This document shows, piece after piece, positions 1-8,667 of a DNA stretch of 64,000 nucleotides; positions within the stretch are counted from its first letter, which is position 1; each line of letters begins with the position of its first letter. Below the pieces are notes generated by a model, which was not told where the DNA came from, did not search any database, and saw only the letters and a program-made list of their open reading frames with translations. The stretch lies in assembly GCF_030066995.1 (NCBI RefSeq), contig NZ_JASJAP010000007.1, positions 1 to 64,000 on the forward strand, given 5' to 3'. The position numbers and the translations under genes were made by a program. This stretch comes from Erythrobacter sp. (GTDB lineage: Bacteria > Pseudomonadota > Alphaproteobacteria > Sphingomonadales > Sphingomonadaceae).

Positions 1-78
1 CCCCCCCCCCCCCCCCCCCCCCCCGCCCCCCGCCCCCCGGGCCGGCGGCCCCCCCCCCCCCCGCGCGCGGCCCCCGCA
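1..78. other. C-homopolymer/low-complexity window edge
   Basis: The first 78 bases are almost pure C with a few G, and the run stops exactly where the valS stop codon begins. No coding sense or plausible terminator is visible. This looks like a sequencing or assembly artefact at a contig end (for example dark-cycle poly-G read tails) rather than real genomic sequence. The real 3' flank of valS is therefore unknown. Confidence 0.75.
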
Positions 79-3000
79 CTACCCCAGCCGTTCCAGCGCC
101 GCCTTCAACCGGTCCACCTCAGCAGAATGGTGGGCGAAGTCCTCGCGGGCCTTTTCGACCGCTTCGGGCTTGGCGCGCTCGACGAAATTGGCGTTGGAAA
201 GCCGCCCTTCGAGCGATTTGGCCTCTTTCTCCGACGCGGCGAGCGCCTTTTGGAGGCGGGCTTTCTCCGCATCGATATCGATGATCCCTTCGAGCGGGAT
301 GATGAACACATCGCCCAGCGCTGTGACCTGCATGGCCGGGCCTGACGGGGCCTCACCGGTGGTCACGGGAGTGAGGCGCGCAAGGCGTTCGATGGCGGCG
401 CTCGAACGCTCGATAGTGCTCGCGGCCAGCTCCGAAGGCTCGGGAACGAAGGCCGCGAGCTTGGCACCCGGCGGGATGCCGAGCTCATTCTTGGCTGAGC
501 GCACATTGGTGGTGAGATCGATCACCCAGTCAATCGCGTCGGTCGCGTCCTTGCTGACCTCGGCGCGTGGATCGGGCCATTTGGCGGTGATAAGATCGTA
601 GCTGCGCTGACCCTGAGCGTGCCACAGCTCTTCGGTGATGAAGGGCATGAAGGGGTGGAGCATGACGAGGATCTGGTCGAGCGCCCAACCGGCGACTTCA
701 CGGGTTTCTTCCAAAACCGTTCGGGCTGAGCTTGTCGAAGCCCCGTCCTCCTCTTGAGGACCGCCGGAAGAAACGGAGGGCGGCCCTTCGACAGGCTCAG
801 GGCGAACGGAGCTCTGAGCAAAAATGGGTTTGATCAGCTCCAGATACCAGTCGCAGAACTTGCTCCAGGTGAACTGATAGATCGCGTTGGCCGCGGCGTC
901 GAAACGCAGGTCCGCCATCGCTTTCTCGATCTCTTCGCAAACGCGCTGGACCTCGCCGATGATCCATTGGTTGGCGGCCAGGCGGGCCGTGGGGGCCTTG
1001 AGGGTGGTCGAAGCGCCGATACCGTTCGACTGGGAGAAACGCGTTGCATTCCAGAGCTTTGTGGCGAAGTTGCGGTATCCCTCGACGCGGCGTTCATCCA
1101 TCTTGATGTCGCGCCCTTGGCTCTCCATCGCCGCCATGAAGAACCTGAGGGCATCGGCGCCATATTGGTCGATGAGGCCAAGCGGATCGACCACATTGCC
1201 CTTGGACTTCGACATCTTCGCGCCGTCCGCCGCGCGCACCAGCCCGTGGAGATAGAGGCGCGGCCACGGGGCCTCGCCCATATTGTAATTCCCCATCATC
1301 ATCATGCGCGCATCCCAGAAGAACAGGATATCGAAGCCGGAGATGAGGAGGGAATTGGGAAAGTGTCTCTGCAACAGGTTGCGTTCGTCCTGAGGAGCGG
1401 TCGAAGCCGAAGGCTGAGCGCGTCTCGAAGGGCCCTTCGAGACAGGCTCTCGACTTCGCTTCGCTTCGCTCGATCCTTCCTCAGGGCGAACGGTTTTGAA
1501 TTCAGAACCCCGCTCATCCTGAGGAGCCGCTGAGCTTGTCGAAGCGGCGTCTCGAAGGACGGGCCAACCGAGCGTGGCGAAGGGCCACAAGGCGGAGGAG
1601 AACCATGTGTCGAGGACGTCGGGGTCGCGGATCAACGCGATCTCGTCACCCCGGCGAAGGCCGGGGTCCAGTTCCGGGCTCTCGTCTGGATTCCGGCCTG
1701 CGCCGAAATGACGCGATCGGGCCTGTGCATAGGCTTCTTCTTCGCTCTCAGCCACAAACACATTGCCGTCGGCGTCAAACCACGCCGGAATCCGGTGCCC
1801 CCACCACAGCTGGCGCGAGACACACCAGGGCTGGATGTTCTCCATCCAGTTGAAGAAGGTTTTCTCCCAGCTCTTGGGCACAATCTCGATCGTGCCGTCG
1901 CGCACCTGCTCGATCGGCTTGGCCGCGAGCTTCTCGGCGTCCACATACCATTGGTCGGTCAGCCACGGCTCGATCACCACGCCGCCGCGATCGCCGAAGG
2001 GGGTTGCGATCTGGCGCGGTTCGGCGTCGATCTCTTGAGTGTCGCCTTTCTTGGTCTTCAAGATATGCGGGATCAGAAAACCTTGATCCTTAAGCGTCTT
2101 GACGACCCATTCTCTCGCCCCGTCCACACCATCGCGTTTGAAACGGTGCATTCCGATCACTTCTTCGGGCACCAGCCCATCGGCGGTCTGGCAGACATTC
2201 GCCTCGCCATCGAGCATGTTGAGCATGTCGCCCGCCGCAATCCCTGCGCGTTTGCCGACTTCGAAGTCGTTGAAATCGTGGCCCGGCGTGATCTTCACCG
2301 CGCCCGAGCCCAGCTCCGGATCGGCGTGTTCGTCGGCGACGATGGGAATGCGGCGACCGGTGATGGGCAGGATTACGTGCTTGCCGACAACGCTGGCGTA
2401 GCGCTCGTCCGTCGGGTGCACCGCCACGGCCATATCGGCGAGCATGGTTTCGGGCCGGGTGGTCGCGACGACGATGTAATCGCTCCCATCGTCGAGCGTC
2501 ACACCGTCCGCCACGAGGTACTTAATGCGCCAGAAATGCCCCGGAATGGTCTGTTGCTCCACCTCAAGGTCGCTGATCGCGGTCTTGAGCTTGGGATCCC
2601 AGTTGACCAGCCGCTTGTCGCGGTAAATCAGGCCATCGTTGTACAGATCGACAAAGGTCTTGATCACGGCCTTGGTGAAGTGCTCGTCCATCGTGAACTG
2701 CTCGCGCGACCAGTCCATCGAACAGCCCAGACGGCGCAGCTGCGTCGTGATCGTGCCGCCGCTCTCGGCTTTCCATTCCCACACCTTGTCGACGAATTCC
2801 TCGCGCGTGTAATTGGTGCGCTTGTCCTGACGCTCCTCAAGCTGGCGCTCGACCACCATCTGCGTCGCTATCCCGGCGTGGTCGGTGCCCACCACCCACA
2901 GCGCGTCCTTGCCGCGCAGCCGCTCGTAGCGAATGACGATATCCTGAAGCGTGTTGTCGAGCGCGTGGCCGATATGCAGGCTGCCGGTCACGTTGGGCGG

Positions 3001-3129
3001 CGGATTGACGAGGGTGAAGGGTTCCGCGTCCGGGCGCTCTGGGCGAAAACCGCCGGTCGTCTCCCAGTGCGTATACCAGCGCTTCTCGATCTCGCCGGGG
3101 TTGAAAGTGGTGGGTAGGGAAGAGGTCAT
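79..3129 (-). CDS. valS: Valyl-tRNA synthetase, enlarged by in-frame repeat insertions
   Basis: Class I aminoacyl-tRNA synthetase that charges tRNA-Val in the cytoplasm. Seen: the HIGH motif at residues 52-55 (GSLHIGH), a KMSKS motif at 638-642, the [13 protein letters not shown] and [12 protein letters not shown] blocks typical of ValRS, and a C-terminal coiled-coil arm over roughly the last 70 residues. The chosen start (MTSSLPTTF) begins just before the conserved N-terminus; the frame stays open upstream but gives no conserved sequence. At 1016 residues it is longer than the usual 870-950. The excess sits in three blocks (about residues 473-497, 524-583 and 774-804) that are translated palindromic repeats rich in P, E, R and S. 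They lie in surface positions between conserved blocks, so the enzyme is probably functional. Confidence 0.96.
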   Translation of the reverse strand: MTSSLPTTFNPGEIEKRWYTHWETTGGFRPERPDAEPFTLVNPPPNVTGSLHIGHALDNTLQDIVIRYERLRGKDALWVVGTDHAGIATQMVVERQLEERQDKRTNYTREEFVDKVWEWKAESGGTITTQLRRLGCSMDWSREQFTMDEHFTKAVIKTFVDLYNDGLIYRDKRLVNWDPKLKTAISDLEVEQQTIPGHFWRIKYLVADGVTLDDGSDYIVVATTRPETMLADMAVAVHPTDERYASVVGKHVILPITGRRIPIVADEHADPELGSGAVKITPGHDFNDFEVGKRAGIAAGDMLNMLDGEANVCQTADGLVPEEVIGMHRFKRDGVDGAREWVVKTLKDQGFLIPHILKTKKGDTQEIDAEPRQIATPFGDRGGVVIEPWLTDQWYVDAEKLAAKPIEQVRDGTIEIVPKSWEKTFFNWMENIQPWCVSRQLWWGHRIPAWFDADGNVFVAESEEEAYAQARSRHFGAGRNPDESPELDPGLRRGDEIALIRDPDVLDTWFSSALWPFATLGWPVLRDAASTSSAAPQDERGSEFKTVRPEEGSSEAKRSREPVSKGPSRRAQPSASTAPQDERNLLQRHFPNSLLISGFDILFFWDARMMMMGNYNMGEAPWPRLYLHGLVRAADGAKMSKSKGNVVDPLGLIDQYGADALRFFMAAMESQGRDIKMDERRVEGYRNFATKLWNATRFSQSNGIGASTTLKAPTARLAANQWIIGEVQRVCEEIEKAMADLRFDAAANAIYQFTWSKFCDWYLELIKPIFAQSSVRPEPVEGPPSVSSGGPQEEDGASTSSARTVLEETREVAGWALDQILVMLHPFMPFITEELWHAQGQRSYDLITAKWPDPRAEVSKDATDAIDWVIDLTTNVRSAKNELGIPPGAKLAAFVPEPSELAASTIERSSAAIERLARLTPVTTGEAPSGPAMQVTALGDVFIIPLEGIIDIDAEKARLQKALAASEKEAKSLEGRLSNANFVERAKPEAVEKAREDFAHHSAEVDRLKAALERLG
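717..809. repeat. Palindromic repeat (family 1) inside valS
   Basis: Arms at 717-740 and 786-809 are inverted copies of one 24-base sequence with a few mismatches (core GAGCTTGTCGAAG against CTTCGACAGGCTC). The element spans 93 bases, a multiple of three, so it adds 31 codons to valS without breaking the frame. The same arm pair recurs between gatC and gatA (11859-11935). Confidence 0.8.
1382..1560. repeat. Compound palindromic repeat (family 1) inside valS
   Basis: Several partial copies of the CTGAGGAGC..GTCGAAG / CTTCGA..CTCAGG arms follow one another here, with a short TTCGC direct repeat in the middle. The block is read in frame within valS, between the conserved ATLGWP and HFPNS segments, and adds about 60 residues. 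It looks like nested or repeated insertion of the same family. Confidence 0.7.
1640..1713. repeat. Palindromic repeat (family 2) inside valS
   Basis: The segment contains CACCCCGGCGAAGGCCGGGG followed by a partial inverted partner ending in CGCCGAAATGACG. This resembles the common proteobacterial CCGGCGAAGGCCGG-type palindromic repeat. It is translated in frame within valS (residues about 473-497), giving a typical LDPGLRRGD peptide. Confidence 0.65.
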
Positions 3130-3159
3130 TTTTGTTCTTGGCTCGCTATCGCTCGCGGT

Positions 3160-3245
3160 CCGGGCCACCCGCTCCCTCCACTCTTCCACCTGGATTTTGT
3201 CCCGGTGGGCTCCGGGTGGAAGGGTGGAGGGAGCGGGTGGCCCGG
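3160..3245. repeat. 31-bp inverted repeat between valS and mlaE
   Basis: Arms at 3160-3190 and 3215-3245 are reverse complements with one mismatch, separated by 24 bases. The element lies in the 236-base gap between the divergent valS and mlaE start codons, about 30 bases upstream of the valS start. It would form a very stable hairpin in the valS leader. It may be a third family of mobile palindromic repeat or a leader structure. Confidence 0.75.
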
Positions 3246-3365
3246 CACCCCCGAAAAGACGTCCTCCATCCCTTACACCGCGCGTGTTGCGGCGCAACAC
3301 CCCGGTTAGGCCGGTTTGCCTACACTCTTGTGATGCGCCGCGTTTGCGGACATACCGCGCCGGTA

Positions 3366-4487
3366 ATGGACGCAACGGCGCATTATTCGCTTAAGGATGC
3401 GGGCGATGGGACTTCACAGCTCTCGCTTGGCGGGCCGCTGCTGGTGTCCACCATCGGCACGCTGGACCGCGAGATGCGCGGCGCCCTGGGATCGCTGGGC
3501 GCGGTGAGCCGGATCGATCTCTCCGGTGTCGAGGAGATCGACACGGTGGGCGCGTTCCTGGCCTGCCAGCTCGCCTCCGACCACCAGGCCGACATTGTCG
3601 GTGCGAGCGAGCGTGCGCAGCGGCTGCTGGCCGCCGTCGAGGGCGCTGGCGCGCACGCCGATCACACCGTGCACAAGGAGCCCGCGTGGGAGCGCGTTCC
3701 GATGGCGCTCGGGCAACAGGTCTTCGAGGCGCGCGACGGGTTTGCCGGAGTGGTGGGCGCGATCGGCCGGGTCATCATCGGCTTTGGCAATCTGGCGCGG
3801 CACCCTGGGCGTTTCCCCTACAAGGCGCTGGTTGCGCAGATGGAACAGGTGGGCGTCAGCGCGCTGCCCATCATCGGGCTTATGAGCTTCCTCATCGGTG
3901 TCGTGATCGCCCAACAGGGCGCGGTGCAGTTGGAGCAATTCGGCGCAGAAGCGCTGACGGTCAATCTGGTCGGACGCATTTCCTTACGCGAACTGGGCGT
4001 GTTGATGACCGCGATCATGGTGGCGGGGCGCTCGGGAAGCGCCTTTGCCGCACAATTGGGGACGATGAAGCTGACCGAGGAAATCGACGCAATGCGCACG
4101 ATCGGCATTTCGCCCACCGAAGTGCTGATCATTCCGCGCGTTCTGGCTTGCACCTTCATGATGGTGCTGCTGGGCTTTTACTCTTCGGTCATCTCGATCA
4201 TCGGCGGCGCGGTGGTGGGCCAGCTCGGCCTTGGCATCCCGTTTCTTACCTTCCTTATCCGCATTCAGGAGGTGGTGCCGCTCCACGATGTGTGGGTGGG
4301 CCTGATCAAGGCGCCGGTGTTCGGCCTCATCATTGCGCTGGCGGGCTGCTATCACGGGATGCGCGTGCAGGGGAATTCCGAGGAAGTGGGCAAACGCACG
4401 ACCCTGGCGGTGGTGTCCGCGATCTTCGCGGTGATCGTGCTCGATGCGTTTTTCGCTGTGTTCTTCACCGAGATCGGCTGGGGCTGA
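3366..4487 (+). CDS. mlaE: MlaE/LinK-type ABC transporter permease with N-terminal STAS-like domain
   Basis: Inner-membrane permease of an MCE-type lipid or hydrophobic-compound transporter, 373 residues. Residues 1-95 look like a STAS-like domain ([20 protein letters not shown]). The MlaE domain (about 120-373) carries several hydrophobic segments and the conserved stretches [27 protein letters not shown]-like ([10 protein letters not shown]) and an E/R-rich loop. The ATG at 3366 places the STAS domain correctly; an in-frame ATG at 3333 is possible, and neither has a clear Shine-Dalgarno. It is the first of four co-directional genes whose order (permease, ATPase, MCE, lipoprotein) matches LinKLMN of Sphingobium. 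The substrate cannot be read from the sequence. Confidence 0.9.
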   Translation: MDATAHYSLKDAGDGTSQLSLGGPLLVSTIGTLDREMRGALGSLGAVSRIDLSGVEEIDTVGAFLACQLASDHQADIVGASERAQRLLAAVEGAGAHADHTVHKEPAWERVPMALGQQVFEARDGFAGVVGAIGRVIIGFGNLARHPGRFPYKALVAQMEQVGVSALPIIGLMSFLIGVVIAQQGAVQLEQFGAEALTVNLVGRISLRELGVLMTAIMVAGRSGSAFAAQLGTMKLTEEIDAMRTIGISPTEVLIIPRVLACTFMMVLLGFYSSVISIIGGAVVGQLGLGIPFLTFLIRIQEVVPLHDVWVGLIKAPVFGLIIALAGCYHGMRVQGNSEEVGKRTTLAVVSAIFAVIVLDAFFAVFFTEIGWG

Positions 4488-4491
4488 GCCA

Positions 4492-5343
4492 ATGAACGAC
4501 GCCACACCCGTTACGCCCGCTTCTCCCGAAAGCCAGCCCGGCGATCATGCCTATAACTCGAACGAGCCGCCGATCGTCATCGAGGGGCTGGTCAACCAGT
4601 TCGGGCGCAACCGGGTTCACGATGGCGTCGACCTTACCGTGCGCGCGGGGGAGATTCTGGGTGTCGTCGGGGGCTCGGGCTCGGGCAAATCGGTGCTGAT
4701 GCGCTCGATCATCGGCTTGCAGGTGCCCGCCGAGGGCCGCGTCACCGTGCTGGGCCGAACGCTGACCGATTTCGATCCCGACGCCAATGTCGGCGTGCGC
4801 TGCCGCTGGGGTGTGCTGTTCCAGGGCGGAGCCTTGTTCTCGACATTGACGGTGGGCGAGAATGTCGAGGTGCCGCTCAAGCAGTTCTACCCCGAACTGC
4901 GCCCCGATCTGCGCGCGGAAATCGCGCGCTACAAAGTGCTGCTTTCGGGCCTGCCCGAGGACGCCATCGACAAATACCCCAGCGAGCTTTCGGGCGGGAT
5001 GAAGAAACGCGCCGGCCTCGCGCGCTCGCTCGCGCTCGATCCCGAGCTGCTTTTCCTTGACGAACCCACCGCCGGCCTCGACCCGATCGGTGCATCGAGA
5101 TTCGACCAACTGACCAAAGAGCTCAAGGAAACGCTCGGTTTCACCGTTTTCCTGATCACGCACGATCTCGATACGCTGCACGAAATCTGCGACCGTGTGG
5201 CGGTCATCGCGGACAAGAAAGTGATCGCGGTGGGCACGATCCCCGAGTTGATCGAGACCGGGCATCCCTGGATCCTCGAATACTTCCAGGGTGTGCGAGG
5301 GCGCGCCGCGGCCGCCTCGCAAAAGCGGGGGGAAACGCTGTGA
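4492..5343 (+). CDS. mlaF: MlaF/LinL-type ABC transporter ATPase
   Basis: Cytoplasmic ATPase subunit that powers the adjacent permease; 283 residues. Seen: Walker A GGSGSGKS at about 60-67, the signature LSGGMKKRAGLARSLA from about 166, Walker B LLFLDEPTAGLDP from about 186, and an H-loop (LITHDLDT). The GMKKR form of the signature is characteristic of the MlaF subfamily. The start codon lies 4 bases after the permease stop, so the two are surely co-transcribed. The N-terminal 25 residues before the ABC core are a low-complexity, proline-rich extension. Confidence 0.93.
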   Translation: MNDATPVTPASPESQPGDHAYNSNEPPIVIEGLVNQFGRNRVHDGVDLTVRAGEILGVVGGSGSGKSVLMRSIIGLQVPAEGRVTVLGRTLTDFDPDANVGVRCRWGVLFQGGALFSTLTVGENVEVPLKQFYPELRPDLRAEIARYKVLLSGLPEDAIDKYPSELSGGMKKRAGLARSLALDPELLFLDEPTAGLDPIGASRFDQLTKELKETLGFTVFLITHDLDTLHEICDRVAVIADKKVIAVGTIPELIETGHPWILEYFQGVRGRAAAASQKRGETL

Positions 5344-5473
5344 TCGCGGACGCCGCGGGCGCGCCGCTCAAAGCGCCGGCGCCCTCGCCACGCGCGTGGT
5401 CTTTTGCACAAGCCGATGGACACATTGGCCTTTTCATGCCCATAGGAGCGCTTCGTAAGGGAACCGATCGGTA

Positions 5474-6421
5474 ATGGAAACGCGCGCAAATCATCTTTGG
5501 GTGGGCGCTATCACGTTGATTCTGCTAGTGGCTCTGGCCGCTTCGATCGTGTGGATGGCGCGGTTGAATCAGGGCGCGCAGAACGAGTACGATATCCTCT
5601 ATCAGAGTTCGGTAACCGGTCTTGCCACCGGCAGCCAGGTCTCGTTTGCGGGCGTGCCGGTGGGGCAGGTCTCCGAGATTGCGCTGTCTTCGCAAGACCC
5701 CGAATTCGTACGGGTGCGGATCAAGGTGAAGGACGGGATCCCGATCCTCGTCGGCACCACGGCGACGATCCAGTCGAGCTTTACCGGTGTCGCCACCATC
5801 TTGCTCGACGGCGCGCGCAAGGACCAGCCGCCGATCACCTGCGAAACAACCGCATGTCCGGAAGGCGTACCACTGATCCCGCCGCAGGATGGCGGTATCA
5901 ACGCGCTGTTGAATTCCGCGCCCCTGCTGTTTGAGCGGCTCTCGACGCTGACCGAAAACCTCAACATCCTGCTGGGCCCCACCAATCAGGAGGAGATCAC
6001 TCGAATCCTCTACAACACCGATCGGCTCACCGCAGGGCTGGCGGATGCAACGCCGGAATTGAAGCAGAACCTGATCGAATTCCGCACCACGATTGCCGAA
6101 TTCAACGAGACGCTGGATGGCTTGCAAAAGCTGACCGCGACGGCGGATACGTTCATGGGTAACGAGGGCGAGGGGCTGGCGAAAGAGCTCAAGACGACAC
6201 TCGCATCGGCAACCAGGGCGGCCGATGCGCTGGCGGCGACACTCGAAGACACGCGTCCGGCGGCTCGCGAGCTGCGCGAGACAACACTACCTGCGACCGA
6301 GGCAACGCTCCAGGATCTTCGCGCAACCAGCCGGGCGCTGCGCTCGATCAGCGAGAAGCTCGAAAGCGAAGGGATCGGCTCGATTATCGGGGGCCGCGCG
6401 CTGCCGACTTATGAGGAGTAG
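5474..6421 (+). CDS. mlaD: MCE-family periplasmic substrate-binding protein (MlaD/LinM type)
   Basis: Anchored periplasmic MCE protein of the transporter, 315 residues. Residues 9-28 form one membrane anchor (WVGAITLILLVALAASIVW). The MCE domain follows at about 38-115, with the expected GLATGSQVSFAGVPVGQV pattern. The rest (about 130-315) is helical with heptad-like A/L/E/T spacing, as in MCE proteins whose C-terminal helices form a channel. A 130-base gap separates it from the ATPase gene, longer than the other gaps, so an internal promoter is possible. It is followed 9 bases later by the lipoprotein gene. Confidence 0.9.
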   Translation: METRANHLWVGAITLILLVALAASIVWMARLNQGAQNEYDILYQSSVTGLATGSQVSFAGVPVGQVSEIALSSQDPEFVRVRIKVKDGIPILVGTTATIQSSFTGVATILLDGARKDQPPITCETTACPEGVPLIPPQDGGINALLNSAPLLFERLSTLTENLNILLGPTNQEEITRILYNTDRLTAGLADATPELKQNLIEFRTTIAEFNETLDGLQKLTATADTFMGNEGEGLAKELKTTLASATRAADALAATLEDTRPAARELRETTLPATEATLQDLRATSRALRSISEKLESEGIGSIIGGRALPTYEE

Positions 6422-6430
6422 GGAGAGGCG

Positions 6431-7060
6431 GTGGTGAAACTGTACGCACACGGGCGCGCAGCGCTACGGGCGGGGCTGGTGGCGGCTTTCGCGCTTGCGC
6501 TTTCGGGCTGCTTGAGCCTTGGCGTTGAGGTGCCCGAAAGCCTGCTAACCCTCTCGCCGGAGACCAGCGCTCCGGTCGGGGCGAGCGCGCAGGCTGGCGG
6601 AGAAGAGGGCGGCGAAGCCATCGCGGTGCTCACCCCTGAAGTGCCTGCCAAGCTGGATGTGCTGCGCGTACCGGTAAACGTGTCCGAGACGAAGATCGCC
6701 TATCTTGAGGATGCGATCTGGATCGAAAAGCCGGCGCGGCTGTTCCGGCGGGTGCTCGGAGAAACCCTGCGCGCGCGCGGTGGCGAGAACGCTCCGTTAG
6801 TGCTCGACAGCGAAGATGCGCCGGTGCGCGCAAAGACGGTTCTGCGCGGGACGCTTATGGAACTGAGCTTCGAGGCGGCCACCGGATCGGTGGTGGTGCG
6901 TTACGACGCGATTCGATCGGACGCGCAAGGCAACGCGATCACGCGGCGCTTCGAAGCGCGCGAGAGCGGCGTGAGCCCGGACGCCGCGTCGATTGGTCCC
7001 GCGCTCAATCGCGCCGCCAACGCCGTGGCGGTCGAAGTGGCCGATTGGGTGTTATCCTAA
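6431..7060 (+). CDS. ABC transporter auxiliary lipoprotein (LinN-like)
   Basis: Probable outer-membrane-facing lipoprotein partner of the MCE transporter, 209 residues. The N-terminus is a signal peptide ending in the lipobox LALSGC, with the acylated cysteine at residue 27. The remainder matches the ABC-type transport auxiliary lipoprotein pattern (LRVPVNVSETKIAYLEDAIWIEKPARLFRRVLGE..). The GTG at 6431 follows a GGGAGAGG Shine-Dalgarno; a second GTG lies three bases on. Placement after the MCE gene is the LinKLMN arrangement. The assignment rests on context and moderate motif similarity. Confidence 0.8.
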   Translation: MVKLYAHGRAALRAGLVAAFALALSGCLSLGVEVPESLLTLSPETSAPVGASAQAGGEEGGEAIAVLTPEVPAKLDVLRVPVNVSETKIAYLEDAIWIEKPARLFRRVLGETLRARGGENAPLVLDSEDAPVRAKTVLRGTLMELSFEAATGSVVVRYDAIRSDAQGNAITRRFEARESGVSPDAASIGPALNRAANAVAVEVADWVLS

Positions 7061-7073
7061 CCGGCGGCTCGCG

Positions 7074-7778
7074 CTAGGTGTGGGTCCCTCGCGCCAGTCG
7101 CGTGAATTCGCAGGCGCGCAGGAAATCCGTCTGACGCCGTCGCCGGCGCTCCTCGGCCTCTTCATCGCGGCCCCAGGCATCGGCCTGCCATTCCTCTTCG
7201 AGGCTCGCCGCGCCCCATAAGGAGAGCGGATCGGCATCCGGCTCCAACGCGCTCATCCCGATGGTGAGCGAGGCAGCGAGGCTGGTCATCGCCTCAAGGC
7301 CCGTAAGCGCAAAGGGATCGAGCGTGTCGAGGCTGTCGCGCACGGCGCGCATCGCTGCCTCGTCCTGCTGGGCGTGGACAACGCCTGATACACGGCGCAA
7401 GCTCACGTCGTGGCGGCTTTCAAACGCGATGACAATCGGCTCCCACACTTCCTGTTGACGCTGGAAGAGCGGGTCGTCCGGATCGGCGCGGTAAAGCAGC
7501 GTGTCGGTGTCGGCAAACGCGACAAGCTTGTCCGCGATCTCCTTGCGCGAACTGGTTACGATATCGATCGTGTAATCGACCATGTCGCGCAATGGAAAGG
7601 CGCGCGGATCCAGCTCCTCGCCATCGATATCCCATTCCCTAGCCAGCGCGTTCGCAAGCGCTTTTGTGGGGACGCGCTGCGCTGCGCCGCGCACGGTCTT
7701 CAAGGGCCGGTCATCGAGCGTGACCCGCCACACGCCGTCCTCTTCGCGCGTGCCGACCGTGTGGTAGAAACGCTTCAT
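7074..7778 (-). CDS. ATP12-family F1-ATPase assembly chaperone
   Basis: Protein of 234 residues matching the ATP12 family, which binds the alpha subunit of F1 before assembly. Seen: MKRFYHTVGTREEDG at the start, followed by VTLDDRPLKTVRGAAQRVPT, then ALANALAREWD and DTDTLLYRADPDDPLFQRQQ, which are the family's conserved blocks. The true start is the ATG at 7778; the long open frame upstream is a shadow of the HAD gene. It is the last gene of a five-gene minus-strand operon and overlaps its upstream neighbour by an ATGA. Its 3' end nearly abuts the convergent lipoprotein gene, 13 bases away. Confidence 0.92.
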   Translation of the reverse strand: MKRFYHTVGTREEDGVWRVTLDDRPLKTVRGAAQRVPTKALANALAREWDIDGEELDPRAFPLRDMVDYTIDIVTSSRKEIADKLVAFADTDTLLYRADPDDPLFQRQQEVWEPIVIAFESRHDVSLRRVSGVVHAQQDEAAMRAVRDSLDTLDPFALTGLEAMTSLAASLTIGMSALEPDADPLSLWGAASLEEEWQADAWGRDEEAEERRRRRQTDFLRACEFTRLARGTHT

Positions 7779-8008
7779 GGCTGGCGGTCTTGCGCTTTCC
7801 AGCGTTTGAGAAGGAGCGGTGGGCCAAAGAAGAACGCGCCAATGCCCAGCAAGACCATGGCCACGCCCACGGCGTAGGGCAGCGGCAGAACGTCGCGGGC
7901 GCTGGCGAGCCCGGCGATGGTGACTGCGATCCCGCCAATCCGTACCGCGTTGAGCCAGGCGTAGCGCCGACGGGCGAGCGCTTCGGTTTCGTCGACCGGC
8001 TGCGGCAT
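7775..8008 (-). CDS. Small two-TM membrane protein
   Basis: A 77-residue protein with two hydrophobic segments (about residues 23-38 and 42-62), a short charged N-terminus (MPQPVDETEALARRRYAW) and a basic tail after a PPLLLKRW turn. The family was not recognised; similar small membrane proteins are common between these genes in sphingomonads. Start ATG at 8008 was chosen because it overlaps the stop of the HAD gene as ATGA; an alternative start lies three codons upstream. Its own stop overlaps the ATP12 start in the same way, so translation is probably coupled. Confidence 0.75.
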   Translation of the reverse strand: MPQPVDETEALARRRYAWLNAVRIGGIAVTIAGLASARDVLPLPYAVGVAMVLLGIGAFFFGPPLLLKRWKAQDRQP

Positions 8009-8667
8009 CAAGCCCACTCCCGCAGCGTCCGCGCAAGCTCTCCGATCGTGCCCGCCACGTGGATGGCTCCCGCCTGGCGCAGCTCATCGGCGGGATGATA
8101 TCCCCACGCGACCCCGACGCTGGCGACGCCCGCGGCGCGGGCCATGTCGACATCGAACACCGTGTCGCCAATCATCACAGCCTCATCCGGCTGCGCGGCG
8201 GCTTCGAACAGAGCGGCCTCAAGCATGGCGGGGTGCGGTTTGGAGGGATGGCGGTCGGCGGTCTGGAGCGAGACGAACAGGTCGGCGATGTCGTGCGCCG
8301 CAAGGCAGGCCAGAAGCCCGCGATCCGACTTGCCCGTGGCGACCGCCAGGCTCCAGCCCTCGCTATGGAGCGCGCGCAGCAGATCGGCGATCCCGTCGTA
8401 GAGCGGCTCATCGAGCAAGCCTTCCTCGCGCCGGGCGCGATAGCTCGACTTGTAGAATTCGACGAGCGCGCGGCGCTGCTCCTCATCGAGATCGGGCGCC
8501 AGTTGGCGCATCGCGACCGGCAGGCTGAGGCCGACCAGGTGACGCACCGCGTTATCGGGTGGCGGCGCGAGTTTGGCGCGCTCAAAGGCCCGGCGCATCG
8601 CCCAGCACACATCGGCCTGCCCGTCGACCAGCGTGCCATCGCAATCGAAAACCGCAAGGCGATTCAT
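8008..8667 (-). CDS. HAD-superfamily phosphatase, phosphoglycolate-phosphatase-like
   Basis: Haloacid-dehalogenase hydrolase of 219 residues. Motif I is FDCDGTLVDG with nucleophile D8 and acid D10; motif II is AVATGKSDRG; the lysine of motif III lies in SKPHPAML; motif IV is VMIGDTVFDVDMA. A helical cap domain lies between motifs I and II, as in Gph-type phosphatases. The exact substrate is unknown; phosphoglycolate or another small phosphate ester is likely. It overlaps rluC upstream (ATGA at 8664-8667) and the small membrane protein downstream. Confidence 0.9.
   Translation of the reverse strand: MNRLAVFDCDGTLVDGQADVCWAMRRAFERAKLAPPPDNAVRHLVGLSLPVAMRQLAPDLDEEQRRALVEFYKSSYRARREEGLLDEPLYDGIADLLRALHSEGWSLAVATGKSDRGLLACLAAHDIADLFVSLQTADRHPSKPHPAMLEAALFEAAAQPDEAVMIGDTVFDVDMARAAGVASVGVAWGYHPADELRQAGAIHVAGTIGELARTLREWA

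Noticed and set aside
700-1720. CRISPR-like repeats within valS
   Set aside because: The repeats are inverted pairs of unequal spacing, not direct repeats with regular spacers, and no cas genes are present.
1708-3117. Long plus-strand open frame of 469 codons opposite valS
   Set aside because: It is antisense to conserved ValRS sequence and shows no family motif.
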